Of a stretch of DNA of 64,000 nt, positions 35,081-46,440 are shown in pieces. The first letter of the stretch is position 1. Every line of letters starts with the position of its first letter. The position numbers and the translations under genes are program-made. The notes below the pieces were generated by a model. It saw only the letters and a list, made by a program, of their open reading frames with translations. It searched no databases and was not told the DNA's origin. This DNA is from Saxidomus purpurata (taxonomy: Eukaryota; Mollusca; Bivalvia; Venerida; Veneridae). The stretch covers positions 39,761,708 to 39,825,707 of the forward strand of contig JAFMSR010000014.1 in assembly GCA_022818135.1 (NCBI GenBank). Direction: 5' to 3'.

Positions 35081-35826
35081 AGTTCTAAAGGAAATTAAAG
35101 TGTCTGCATAAAAACTTTACTAACAGTAAAATGTAACGGAAAGAATAAGCTTTGGCCTCTGAATAATGAATTGTATCATTACGAAGACTTATGTATCCTA
35201 GAAATAAACGTTAAGCTTGTAAATGAAAGTAAATGTTATGAAGTTATATTCATAGATATAAACTTACATAGCTTACATGTCAAATGGAACAAACAGCCAG
35301 ATTGCCACATACAAGAATACGAATATATGTAGGAAAAATAAGGTTGTTTACTAAAACTAAAACATTAACACTATATATATGTTTTTAAATTGGGCGCAAT
35401 GATATAAAATTGATTAGTTGAGCATTCATAATTTCATATATGATACTTTGATAGTATTCCAGTTGTAGTTCAAATAATCCTTATTTTCAAATCCCTTTTG
35501 TCCAGTACAAATAGTGTCCGAAATTGGTCACACTGTTACGCTTCTTCTGTGGACATGCAAATAAATTGAGAAAACAGTACACCTATTTTCTCTAAGTACA
35601 CGTTATGGTACCGAGAGGCCGGCATGTCTTCGGTCTCCCTGTCGGGAGAACTTAACTAAAATGTTTTGTACGTATGTTTGCTATGCGAAATATCTCCAAC
35701 GCTACAACGTTAAAACATTTTAAAGGCGAAGTCAGCTTTGCGAAAAGGGTCATGCACTTTTAAATCGTTTGCGTACTACCATGATGTTGCGGAGGCATAA
35801 GGGCATATAAGCTAAGAACTTTCTAT
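35081..35826. other. No gene seen
   Basis: AT-rich. Near 35610 CCGAGAGGCCGGCATGTC is a small GC-rich patch with CTTCGGTCTC following. Confidence 0.45.
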
Positions 35827-36155
35827 TAATATGACATGTTGTTCCTTTGGTGTTTGTAGCTTTAATGATGTTCAAATTATTTTGTTATGACCTGTTTCCA
35901 ATAATCTGCTAATATGACAGGTTGTTCTTTTGTGTGTTTGTAGCTTTATTGATGTTCAAATTATTTTATGACCTGTTTTCTATAGTCTGCTAATATGACA
36001 GGTTGTTCTTTTGTATGTTTGTAGCTTTATTGATGTTCAAATCATTTTGTTATGAACTGTTTCCTATAATCTGGTAATATGACAGGTTGTTCTTTTGTGT
36101 GTTTGTAGCTTTATTGATGTTAAAATTATTTTGTTATGAACTGTTTCCTATAATC
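35827..36155 (+). repeat. ~84-bp tandem array, four units
   Basis: Unit marker ATATGACAGGTTGTTC at about 35829, 35912, 35993 and 36077 (spacing 83, 81, 84). Each unit continues with TGTTTGTAGCTTTATTGATG and TTATGA(C/A)CTGTTTCC. No open frame. Confidence 0.85.
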
Positions 36156-37029
36156 TTATCTGTTTCGCTGGACTGACAGAGTACAATGAAAGAGAGTAGT
36201 TTTATATCTGCTGAAGTAAATGATCACCTTTAACTTGAACTATTATTCTAATATTCCAATGATATATTTCTATAGTCAATTCGACTGCTTTAATATAAAA
36301 AATAAGTGGAGTTTTGGACATGGAAGTAACTCCTTCCGACTTTTCTAATTTACTCCTGCGCAGAGAATTTAGTATTGATATAGAAATAATATATGTGTAT
36401 ATACATCAGTCGAATGTAATAGTTGTGATTAAAAACTTATATATTATTTGATTTATTTCTGATCGCGAAAGTTAAACCTAAGAATACCTTCGCTTTGTTT
36501 TACTTTAAAAAGGCCCAATATATTCATGCAGTGATTTTATTCTTGGAAACAAAACAATGAATGAAACCTTTACGTCATCATACTGACGTCACAACTCCAC
36601 GTTAAAACGTTGTACAGTTCAGTTTAGCGGTAGGCATTTTAAATCGATTGGGTGCTTTGTTAGATTCTAAATCTGACGTCCTCTGCCTAATGTCACAGTC
36701 AGGTAGTTTTTTTTATATTTTATGTATTAGATGATAAAACTAAAAAATAAGTTTGTATAAATCTAGCTATGTATGATATCTTGAATGGTGGCCTGAAATA
36801 GGGGAGTCAATTCCAACAGCCTGTTTTTATGCTATTTTACACATTACCGTCGGACTGAAAAAGGTCGGTATTAGTTACGATAAGTTTTCATAAATTCGGC
36901 TAATAAGAATCAAAATAATCTTTAGCTTGGGGTGCTCCAAGCCACAGATTATTTCTTATTTAATGGTATTTGTTTGATAAGTTGACGCAATCGATGTATG
37001 TTTGTATTCCATGAACAAACTTTATGTAA
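36156..37029. other. No gene; CRE motif
   Basis: Contains a full TGACGTCA at 36584-36591 preceded by TTACGTCATC at 36571. No coding sequence recognised. Confidence 0.45.
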
Positions 37030-37180
37030 AACCAGAAGATGCTGTAGAAATGATTTGAATGTTTCACTACTGCCTCTTGCGAGTGTAATAATAAACTGTT
37101 GGTACATAACCTATCCCATTTACTCTTGAATGAATATCGAGAAACCTTTTCATTATGCAGGATGCAAGAAGTATTATACA
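37030..37180 (+). repeat. Paralogous non-coding block C, copy 2
   Basis: CCAGAAGATGCTGTAGAAATG, ACATAACCTATCCC, GAATATCGAGAAACC and TTTTCATTATGCAG pair with 40905-41070. It lies about 2.4 kb before block H copy 2, as copy 1 lies about 2.3 kb before block H copy 1. Confidence 0.5.
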
Positions 37181-38199
37181 GTAAGGAAATGCGTCTGATC
37201 TTGTCTGATCTTGTTAATGCTGATGCCTTTTTTTTTGTAGATATAGATATGTCTTTTCGTATGCAAGTAAACAGAAATGTTGTTTTCTTTTATTCAGTAG
37301 TTTCCTTGTTTTGTTTGCAAAGGTTTTTATTGACAAACTTGAACATCACAGACAATGCCTAACTGATTTTTAACGCAGTTTCTCAGTTTCCAGTATTTTA
37401 TGATCATGTGCCAATTTGAAATCTGATATGTTCACAAATACGTTTATTTGGACTTTAAAGACGACTTAGCATAGTCGATTTCACAATTTAATTCTTTAAG
37501 ATGTAAATATTAAGGTTTCGAGTTTAGAAGGATTATAGGTTCGAAGCTACTTTTTCAAAGATCAATTACGTTATCTGTAAATATTTTAGATTGAGTAAAT
37601 GTGTAAAATTCGTACCGATTGTTTAGAAAGACGTAAAATGTATCCATATGGTATTGAGTATCAACTTAACTTTCCAGTTTTCCTTATAATCGGCACCAAT
37701 AAGCTTAAATCGAACAAAGACGATACTTTCGTTGTCAGCATTTCAGTGTTGTTTTTCCAAATTTCTTGCATGCGGACGAAGAATATTGACAATAGTACTT
37801 TTAAACTTGTTTTCTTCTCATGTATCACTTTGAAAACCAGAACTAGAATGTCTGAATAACACCTTACTGAGTACAACTAGGGCTTAAATCCTTCAAATAG
37901 CGTGTACCAAATACCAAGTTACCCGCTCAGCACAACTCAGTTCAATGCTTGGAGAGTTACATTCTAAGTAGATCCACTGAAACAGTTCAGATATTAATCA
38001 AGGATTTGACTTTAAATGCACTATTAAAGATTACATGGCATTAATATCTTCACAGTTCATTCAAGTTCATCATGTTGAAGTGTCCGGCATGTCAACCTAT
38101 AGGTCACTACCCTGGCAATTTTATATGAATGTCAAATCTTGATTGTAATATTTTACCTTAATATGCTGTCAAGAGAGTTAACTCTATAATCGAGGGTCT
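37181..38199. other. No gene seen
   Basis: Overlapping open frames on both strands near 37600-37876 have no recognisable product. Confidence 0.5.
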
Positions 38200-38870
38200 G
38201 CAGCTGTCACCTGTTTATGCATGGTAACGAAATTCATCAACAGCGTTAATGAAATCACTGTCTGCAAAGTTAAAAATCATAGCAGAATGAAACGAATATT
38301 GTTAACTGTGATCGTGTTCACTTATACTTTATACTTTATGTAATGTCCGGCCTCTGTAATAGCCAAATACTTTACGAAACATGCTGCTGTGAAATAACGA
38401 TTTCTACAGTTAAATAAGGCCTTAAACTATGACTGTTCATTTCGCACACGGAGTTTTAAAAAGAAAAACTAAGGGATGTTACTTGATACGAAATGTTATT
38501 TATTTCCATTAATAAGTGATCATTTCAATTGTATTGCAGATTATATTTACCTTTATCTATGAACTTGATGTATCTGTATTGCAGTATTTTACCTCACTAT
38601 TTAAAATAAGCATGACAACTATACATCCAACTTAAAATACAAACAGACAAAAAGTGATTCTATCCTTAACAACATCCGCTGATACAACAATAAAGAACGA
38701 AATCATTAACATTTCATTCTTTGAAGAATAGTATTATTCGACAAAACAAACAAGATCATTAACCGAATAACGGTTTCATGCTTTTAACCACAGGGTGGGC
38801 CAAGTCACTTAAGAAAACACAATGGTATTCTTTGAGGAACAATTTAATTGAATTGGTTTGTCTGTTGGAA
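38200..38870 (+). repeat. Paralogous non-coding block E, copy 2
   Basis: Partner of 22270-22960: TATGCATGGTAACG, CGAATATTGTTAACTG, ATGCTGCTGTGAAATAACG, AACAACATCCGCTGATACAAC, CAAGATCATTAACCG, CTTAAGAAAACACAATGG. Confidence 0.6.
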
Positions 38871-39539
38871 CAAGTGCCCATATTGCACCCCTGTGGGTTT
38901 TTTATGATGTACTCTAGAAACAATTATTCTTGGAAAACAATGTTGTCTAAGACACTAAACTCTTTGATTGATCAAGCTTAACTATTTGTTTATTTGTTTA
39001 CTGTTGATCAGTTGCAGTTTTTTCACTTCGTAAAAAATTCTATTTTATTGACCCTGGTGATCGTGCTGTTTTGCCAGACTTGATCCAGTTTAAACGTAAA
39101 TAAGAGTTTATCGTGAAAAAATATTTGACCAAAAGGTATCAAAAGAAGCCTTCTATTTTGTCTCTTTATACTGTCTTTTATTTGCATATAAACTGTTATT
39201 TATCCGTCACCGTGATGACGGTCAGTGTTTGTGCCTTTGCGGACAGTGCAAATCAAAATTGTTAAATTCATACGATTATTATGAGTCAGTTAGTCTACGT
39301 AATAAAACCGGTTTTGTGCTCCGGTGGTTAAAGAAGTTTGTAAGTGTCCAAGTAAAAAGCGTCTAAATATTACAAGACATTTAGCGGAGAAAGGTTAATG
39401 CTAAGGCAGGAACGTTGAACATAGGACGCCAAAACCTTGGTATAATAATAATAAAAAAATGTATAAACACATCTAAAATTTCCTCATGCAAATTAAATTT
39501 CCGAAATGAATTATATAATAATGAGTTTTCATTGCTAAA
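38871..39539. other. No gene seen
   Basis: AT-rich spacer with no recognised feature. Confidence 0.5.
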
Positions 39540-40260
39540 AGTAACACCGAGAAAATAATATCTTAATTCTGTCGACACGATTGTACAAACAAAACAGATG
39601 TCCTTGCATTAACCTTTGATTATTCTAACATGATTAGGATTGTTTATATAAGCATGGTTAAGGTCAATGAAATTGCCACGCACAAGTATCGTTTTTTAAA
39701 TCATTTTGAAATTAAAGGCTTGGCTCGTAAATCTTACATGAAGGAGTATCCTTGTAATAGAAGATAAATTTTGTTTCCTATTTATTACAGAGTCATGATC
39801 ATGTCTGGTTGTAAATGCGGTAGACATCGTAAAACATGATACGTATATAAAGTAAACATTTATAGTACTCTCTGAAACAAAACACACCATTTCTTACAAA
39901 TATTTAGGCAACATGAATTATCAAATACAGTAAACTCCATATATAACGAATTCCTTGTAGCCATTTAAATATGTTCCTTATATCCGGTGTATGCCATATA
40001 AATATAGCATTTTCATTTTAGATAAAAAAGAGTAAAAATTAGGCCCAGAAATTTGTTACAAATATCTGGAATTTCGCAATATCCGGAATCCTTATATCCG
40101 GAATCGCTATATACGGAATTTACTGTAGTAAATGTTCTAGTTGCTACTACATTATATGCAAAGACATTAACAATATAAGAAAGAGTATGGATTAAATGAC
40201 ATTCAGACTTCAAGCGTCTAGTAATTCTCATCTCCCTAGAATTGAATATCCATATGTTTC
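39540..40260 (+). repeat. Paralogous non-coding block H, copy 2
   Basis: Partner of 34470-35080: GTCGACACGATTGTAC, GGTCAATGAAATTGCCACG, TTGTTTCCTATTTATTACAG, GTCATGATCATGTCT and GCGTCTAGTAATTCTC. Interrupted at 39928 by a MITE that copy 1 lacks. Confidence 0.6.
39928..40125. mobile_element. TA-flanked MITE, CAGTAAACTCC family
   Basis: Left end CAGTAAACTCCATATATAACG, right end CGCTATATACGGAATTTACTG, TA duplicated on each side (39926-39927, 40126-40127). 198 bp, no open frame. Same family as 10510 and 11556, but longer and with AATATCCGGAATCC-type interior. Confidence 0.85.
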
Positions 40261-40904
40261 TTTTTAACGTGAATGTTCTGACTGCTTCAACTTTAATATT
40301 TTAACTCCCAGTATAATCGTAAAGTGCAGCGTTATAATTATTAGGAAATATTACGCTTCCTGTAATGAAATGTATTTTTTTTCTCCTAGGTTTTCTTTAT
40401 ACTGAACGAAACTCATCTATGCTTTGATATAGAAAGTAAAATGTTTTATGTAGGTTTAAAGCATAGATATTTGCTATAGAAATTGAATCTATATTATATA
40501 AATACTGCAATTTATAATCACGCTTAACTTCGACTTTGGTTTTACTTCTACACGTATAAGAGAAATCTTGAAATCACCGCTAATGTTGATTTAGTTTTCT
40601 CACAACTAACATCACAAAACTTCATGATCACACACTATCCTATGTACACTTTATCCTAATGGTTGAAACATTGAAACTAATAATAGCTGCATATTTTCTA
40701 TTTTCAGTCCAAGAACTTTTTTTGTCTTACATATGTTTCTCGAATGAATGTTATGAATAGCCTTGAGTGCATATAACTTTCCTTACGCATAATAATAATA
40801 ATCTTTGCAAATTTCTCACTCCTTAAAAACGAGAAATCTATTTTTGTCAGTGTCTACCGAAATCGTTCTTTATGAATTCAACATACAAATTAATTGTAAA
40901 AATG
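40261..40904. other. No gene seen
   Basis: AT-rich; (ATA)n near 40790. Confidence 0.5.
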
Positions 40905-41070
40905 TCAATGACCGGATGTTGTAGCTTTTTCTGAAATAGTTTTACTACTATGGCTTTGCATATATAACAATCTACTGTTGCTGTACACACATGACCTATC
41001 CTATAGTTTACTTCAGCATGGATATCGAGAAAGCTTTTCATTAAGCAAACGACCCAGAGTGATTATACAG
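40905..41070 (+). repeat. Paralogous non-coding block C, copy 3
   Basis: CCGGATGTTGTAGCTTTTTC, CATGACCTATCC, GGATATCGAGAAAGC and TTTTCATTAAGC, the closest relative of 37030-37180. Confidence 0.5.
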
Positions 41071-41339
41071 TAAAGGCATATGTCTGGTCATGTTATTGCA
41101 GAATACATCACTGACATGAAAGTTTGGTAGATGTGCCCATGTCGTTGTTATGCAAGTACACAAAAACCTTTAATTTTCGTATACCTCTTTTCTGCAAATC
41201 ATACGGAAATTGACTGGAGTGAAAATACTGTTTAACCTGATGGAATTTTAAGTTAAAGCTCATCTCAAACGCTTAATTCCGGTCATGAACAATTAGAACA
41301 GAAAGATATACCCATAGGTTTCTAAAACAGTGGGTTTGA
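41071..41339. other. No gene seen
   Basis: AT-rich spacer. Confidence 0.4.
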
Positions 41340-42470
41340 GAATATTTAAACCGGTTCTGCCATAATTGAAATTCCATGCAAAATGGCGGTCAACAAGTTA
41401 ATAGGATTCATTGTTACAAGACTGAAATAAATCTTTCATTTTCGACATTTGTACACTCATACAGTATAAATTAAGTGCATGCGTTGTAAAATGGAAGAAC
41501 TATTAGTAAAAAATATTGTTGCGTAATAAATGAGGTTGTCATTATGTTTGTGTGGGTGTGGTGCTTGAATATTTGTTATTAAGCAACAAGAACATCTCCA
41601 TTGAAAGGTAAACATAATAGCAAATTGAATTCACAGATGCCGACCATTAACGTTGACAAGAAATATATTTGTGTGAAAGTATCATCATCTAACAATGTAT
41701 GACGTTTTGGCTATAATAATTTATTTCTTAAGGTTGCTAACAACCCAATACAGATAACAATGTCATAGTCATACTATATGTTCAAACTAGCAAATCAGGT
41801 AATTCAATACATGTATTTACAAATGTTATGAATAGTCACCTAAATAACAGAGACATTTGGTAACTACTTCTCACAAACGCCTAACAAATCATTTGCCTGA
41901 AATTTACGTGAATTATCAAGCAATATAATAACAACATTGTGTTTTTATTCTGAAACATTTATTTTAATTCCAATTCGATATTCGTATCTGTTTCAAATGA
42001 GATCGTCATTAATTTTCTTCTATATAACATTACAAAGCAGAAACCTATTACTAAAGTAGTGTAGCATATATTTAACCTGTCACATTGGTGCCCGTTATGA
42101 TTTTATTCATGTGTCAAATCCACAAAAATCAACCGTAATATAAACATGAAACGCACGCAAATGGCGAATTTTATCTATACACCGAAGGCTAGTTTAATGT
42201 TATTGTTAATGTCTTGTCTGTATGACTATATATGTGCCTGGTAATTGTTTCTTATACATATTGTCATATCCTCAAGTAAACGGAAAAGGAAGCAGTAAGT
42301 GATTTAGCATAAACCACCAGGTTTTGCCCGTAGCATATGTCTCCTCAATGTAACATTGTAACTGTGTAACAGACGTTAAGGCATTTTTTCTAGCTTTCAA
42401 ACATAATTATTGAGAGCCTCTTGCACAATGCAAACAGTCAAAAGGGATTTAAATGAAAAAAAATGAAGTT
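41340..42470 (+). repeat. Paralogous non-coding block, partner of 50250-50940
   Basis: Collinear matches: GCAAAATGGCGGTCAACAAG with ACAAAATGGCGATTAACGTG, TTACGTGAATTATCAAGC with TTACGTTAAATATCAATC, CTAGTTTAATGTTA with TTAGTTTAATGTTA, and ACATATTGTCATATCCTCAA with ACATATTGTCATATTTTCAA. The right part (42240-42450) is also a diverged copy of block C. Confidence 0.55.
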
Positions 42471-43313
42471 CTAGTCTGCTCTAGTCGATGACGATGTCGC
42501 CAGAAGAAAGTCACAGTATTTTCAAACATATCCTTTACCAGTATGTAACAAGATCTTATAAAATACTTTAAATTATTGCGGGTTTTAGCACGCCAAATTT
42601 ATCGAAATTGCCTTCAGGAAATAATAGCAAGTGCATACATTCGCAAACCAGTATATTGAAACTCAGAAAATTGCTATTTGTTTATACATTCACGGCTTAT
42701 TCTTTTCTGTAAAGATAGCAAAAATATATCCCGAATTACCCCTGTTTAATATCTTTTGCTTATTCTAGTACTATCCATGGTTATAAAGTATAAAAAGAGT
42801 ACCATCTACCCTTTTTGATGATTTTATACTAACGTAAACTATACCATATCATTTTATTTAGGGAAAGACCTATAGCGTAGTTTTTTATATTTATTTACAC
42901 ATTCATAAATTACTTTCTAAACAGTTTTTTCTTTCTATATGTATATTTGTATAATGACTAAAGAAAAACAAGTTAGAAAAATATGTTTAACACGGAGACT
43001 AACGTAATACTGTGAGTAAATTTTGAACCTTTCAAGCTCAGATTTTTTTAAGCGCAAGCCTATATTGTGACAGTTTACTGACAATCATAGATTCAACCGT
43101 TTTCGATTTGGTCATATCAATAGATTTCTTATTTTGTTGATATAAATGTCCCAGTGGTAAAGCAGATATTCTTTCAACTGAATTGTCTCAAAATTTAAAA
43201 CTTGTTTATACTTTTACAATGAAATTAATTTAAAAAATAAATATGATAATTTCATCTTACCAATAAAAATTCCAGGATCTTTTTGTTACTGATATACCTT
43301 GTCCATAGGAACT
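42471..43313. other. No gene seen
   Basis: AT-rich sequence up to the 3' end of the LINE. Confidence 0.5.
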
Positions 43314-43384
43314 CAAAGTTTCAAAGTTTCAAAGTTTATTCAAACAAAGCTATGAGTCCCACAAACTATAGGCTGCATCAGCAC

Positions 43385-43503
43385 AACATACATACATACA
43401 TGCATACATACATACATACATACATACATACATACATACATACATACATACATACGCACGCACGCACGCACGCACGCACACATACATACATACATATACA
43501 TAC
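43385..43503. repeat. Microsatellite (CATA)n and (CGCA)n
   Basis: About 65 bp of CATA repeats, six CGCA repeats, then more CATA. Generates the histidine/threonine/tyrosine and cysteine/valine-rich frames on both strands. Confidence 0.95.
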
Positions 43504-44478
43504 AAAAGTAAGCAATGAGTAAATGGAAAACGGCAATAATATATATAAAAGTTTTAACTTAGTCACCAAAAGAAGAAAAAGTAAGAAAAATAAACAGATC
43601 ATTTGTTTTAGGTCATAATTATAGGGTGTATGTATAGCAATAAATACTATACTTAAAATTAAAGAAAACAAAAAGGTATGGCTGGATTTTTGTATTCTTA
43701 TAAAAGTGGGTGGGTCGCTACCAGAAAGGAAAAGGTTATCCGAATATGCTATCTGATGAATTATACTTATCTCAAACCGACACCTGTAATCTATATTCAC
43801 GTGAAACTCGTGAAGTTTACTGTTAACGGCTAGTAGATTATAGTAAGGAAAGAATGTCATTGACGGATTGTGACAGAATACGCGTGTTTAGTGTTGCAGA
43901 TAAATTAAATATTATTTCAATAGGATGTATCAAAACTTCGTTTAATGGATTTTACTGGGATGTACTGAATTTGGTAAGCGTATTTTTGATTCTTTATTCC
44001 ATATGTGATAAGGAGCGGAGGATAAAATTGGAAGAAATAGTTTCTTCACTACGCCAAAATACCTGGCTGTTTTATATATTACATTATTGTTCACACGTGT
44101 TATATTGGATGAAAAATATCGAGTACTAAGGAGCCCCGCTAGATGAACAGAAATGTACTTTATGACTAGGTACAATGTACCTCTTACGCCAATACTATTT
44201 AAAACATAAATAATACTTTTTGTGTAATGAATTATTCAGTCTTTAGCGCCTGGGTCAACAAGTTTAAATCCGAAATCGAAAACAAAAGCGATTAAACTTG
44301 TAACAGGCCGCAAAAGACATTTTACATCCTGCAACTATATCTATACCTAAAATACGTAGGTACAAAAGATAATACAAAAATAAATAAAAACAAAAATAAT
44401 ATCAAACAGGGAATGCCACGTACCAAAAACGCAGCCTCCCCAAAACGAGCCCCACAGCACCCAGAAGTGCACACCACC

Positions 44479-44479
<1 letters not shown>

Positions 44480-44513
<34 letters not shown>

Positions 44514-44605
44514 GCACGCACGCACACACACACAACACACACACACGCACAATCATGTACACACACAAACATACACTACCAACACACACAAGCATACAAA
44601 GCAAA
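44480..44605. repeat. Microsatellite (CA)n with CGCA
   Basis: Pure CA run at about 44481-44510, then CGCA repeats and interrupted CA. Lies just beyond the stop codon of the LINE protein. Confidence 0.95.
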
Positions 44606-44679
44606 CACACTTGTAAATTGTTACTTCGTTAGTACGTTCAAACATGTTTCTGGTGTAAATCAGTGACTGTATAAACTAA

Positions 44680-46440
44680 TTACCTATAAGACCTCCTAGA
44701 ATAATTTATTATTATATTACAAAACATACTAAGATTTTTTAGTTTGTTATAATTATCTGATGAGATAAGCTGAATGAATTTAAACATATTTGGTCTTGTT
44801 CTTGTGTACCTATCAATATACCGGATTCTGTCGTTGTTAAAGAGCGAACAGACTAAAACATAATGATATTCGTCACCTATTTCGTTGCAAGTTACACATA
44901 ATCTTTCATTATGAGGGATATTTCTCCATCTTCCAGTTTCAATTGGTAAATGGTGATTTCTTGTAAAAAAGCTTAATAAATTTTGACATTGACGAATTGG
45001 GAGTTTATTGATGAACGAACTTCAAACAAAACTTGATTTGTAGTATTTGTATAAATTTGAGAGTGATGTGTTGTTAATTTCTGAATGCCATTCTTGAATA
45101 AATATATCTTTGAGTTTTTGAAGAGATAATTTAATAATCCATTTACTACTTAAAAAGTCTTGGCTGTACCATACTCCAGAATACCCAAGATTACACAAAT
45201 TTTGTTTAATATTATCAAGCCACTGTGATTTTAAGTTTTTTTGTGAATGCAATTCGTAAATAAGTGTGTAAACTTTTGATGCTAATTTGGTGGTAATGTT
45301 ACTTTCAATATTTTCAATAAGTCTCGACCAGTAAGCTATTATTCTATCTTTGATCGTTACTGAAACGGGAGTAACTGCTAGTTCTCCATATATCATGTAT
45401 GATGGGGTTGATTTTTTTAAATTAAATATATATTTATAAAATTTAAGTTGAATTCTTTCTAGAATTTCTGTATTGCCGTAGCCCCATATTTCGCTGCCAT
45501 AAAGTAGAATTGGCTTAATCATTTTTTCAAATAACTCGATCTGAATATCATACGGAAGGGAAAGAGTTTTTATTTTCCTCAACAAAGAAAACATAGCTTT
45601 ATTAGCTTGAGCTGCGATATACTGTTTGATTTTAAAGAAACTTCCGCTTTTAGCAAATAACAATCCAAGGTATTTATATTCGGTTACAATATCTAGTTCA
45701 TTATCCCCAATTTTGAAATTAACACTGCTATTTTGTCTTCCTTTACTAAATATCATAACTTTAGTTTTACTAGTATTAATAGTAAGTTTCCATATGTCAC
45801 AGTACTCCTTGAAATTATTTAAAGCGTGTTGTAGATCATCTTTATTGTCACTAAATATAACTGTATCATCTGCATAAAGTAAGATAAAAAGTTTTAAAAA
45901 ATTTCGAATTCCATCACTTACGTAATCTTTAGAGACACCGTTTGTATTTCTTTCATTTAAAATTTTTTCGAGGTCATTCAAGAAAATAGAAAATAGAAAC
46001 GGAGAAAGATTTTTGCCTTGTCTCACGCCTACCATGCAACTGAAATAAGGGGTTGATCCTTCTGGTGTGACAACTTTCGATTTAATATTACTATATAGAC
46101 TTGTGATTACTTTTAAGCATTTGCCATTTATGTTTTCATTAATTAGTTTTTGCCATAGTCCAGCACGCCAGACGGAATCAAAAGCTTGCTTAAAATCTAT
46201 AAAACAACAATAAAGTTTTTTTCTTATCAGCATGTACAATATCTATCAAGCTTTTAAGTATGAATATATTATCAACAGTTGAAAAGTTTTTGCGAAACCC
46301 AGCCTGTGTTTCATGTATCAAGTTAGTATTTTCTGCGTACTTGTTAAGACGATTGTTTAAAATGCATGTAAATAATTTGCCAAGACAACTAAACAATGAA
46401 ATTGGGCGATAGTTTTCAGGTTGTTTAGGATCCCCTCTAC
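44680..46440 (-). pseudogene. LINE reverse transcriptase, frameshifted
   Basis: Reads from about 46437 with GDPKQPENYRPISLFSCLGK and QAGFRKNFSTVDNIFIL (fingers and motif 0/1 region). Near 46216-46222 a run of T on the plus strand shifts the frame. The following frame has motif A FIDFKQAFD, motif B GVRQGKNLSPFLFSIF and the catalytic YADD about 100 residues later, then thumb/connection sequence (NTSKTKVMIFSKG, YKYLGLLF, LYGSEIWGYG). An in-frame TGA at 45022-45024 interrupts it; beyond, the frame stays open to 44680 with CVTCNEIGDEYHYVLVC, a C-terminal CCHC-type zinc knuckle. At least two lesions plus the missing 5' end make it non-functional, although the T-run shift could be a sequencing error. 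Confidence 0.85.

Larger units (their letters stand above)
43314..46437 (-). mobile_element. 5'-truncated non-LTR retrotransposon (LINE)
   Basis: Minus-strand LINE. The reverse transcriptase region begins abruptly near 46437 at GDPKQPENYRPIS, so the endonuclease and any ORF1 are missing. The protein runs to a stop at 44680, then a long 3' region with two microsatellites leads to AATAAA (43335-43340) and three tandem CAAAGTTT units (AAACTTTG on the minus strand, 43314-43337), a typical LINE tail. No target-site duplication was recognised. The 1.3-kb tail is long, so the stretch 43314-44680 could instead include a second, older fragment. Confidence 0.65.

Noticed and set aside
32165..41041. Block C as a coding exon (MKSFLDIHAEVNYRIGHV at 40990, MKRFLDIH at 37150, minus strand)
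   Set aside because: The copy at 32.2 kb has a stop and the copy at 50.9 kb a frame-breaking gap in the same place.
43378..43860. 160-codon minus-strand open frame with a Cys/Val/Tyr/Met-rich tail
   Set aside because: The tail is translation of the CATA/CGCA microsatellite, and the rest has no recognisable domain.
44322..44616. Three open frames rich in Cys/Val or His/Thr
   Set aside because: Direct translations of the (CA)n microsatellite on both strands.
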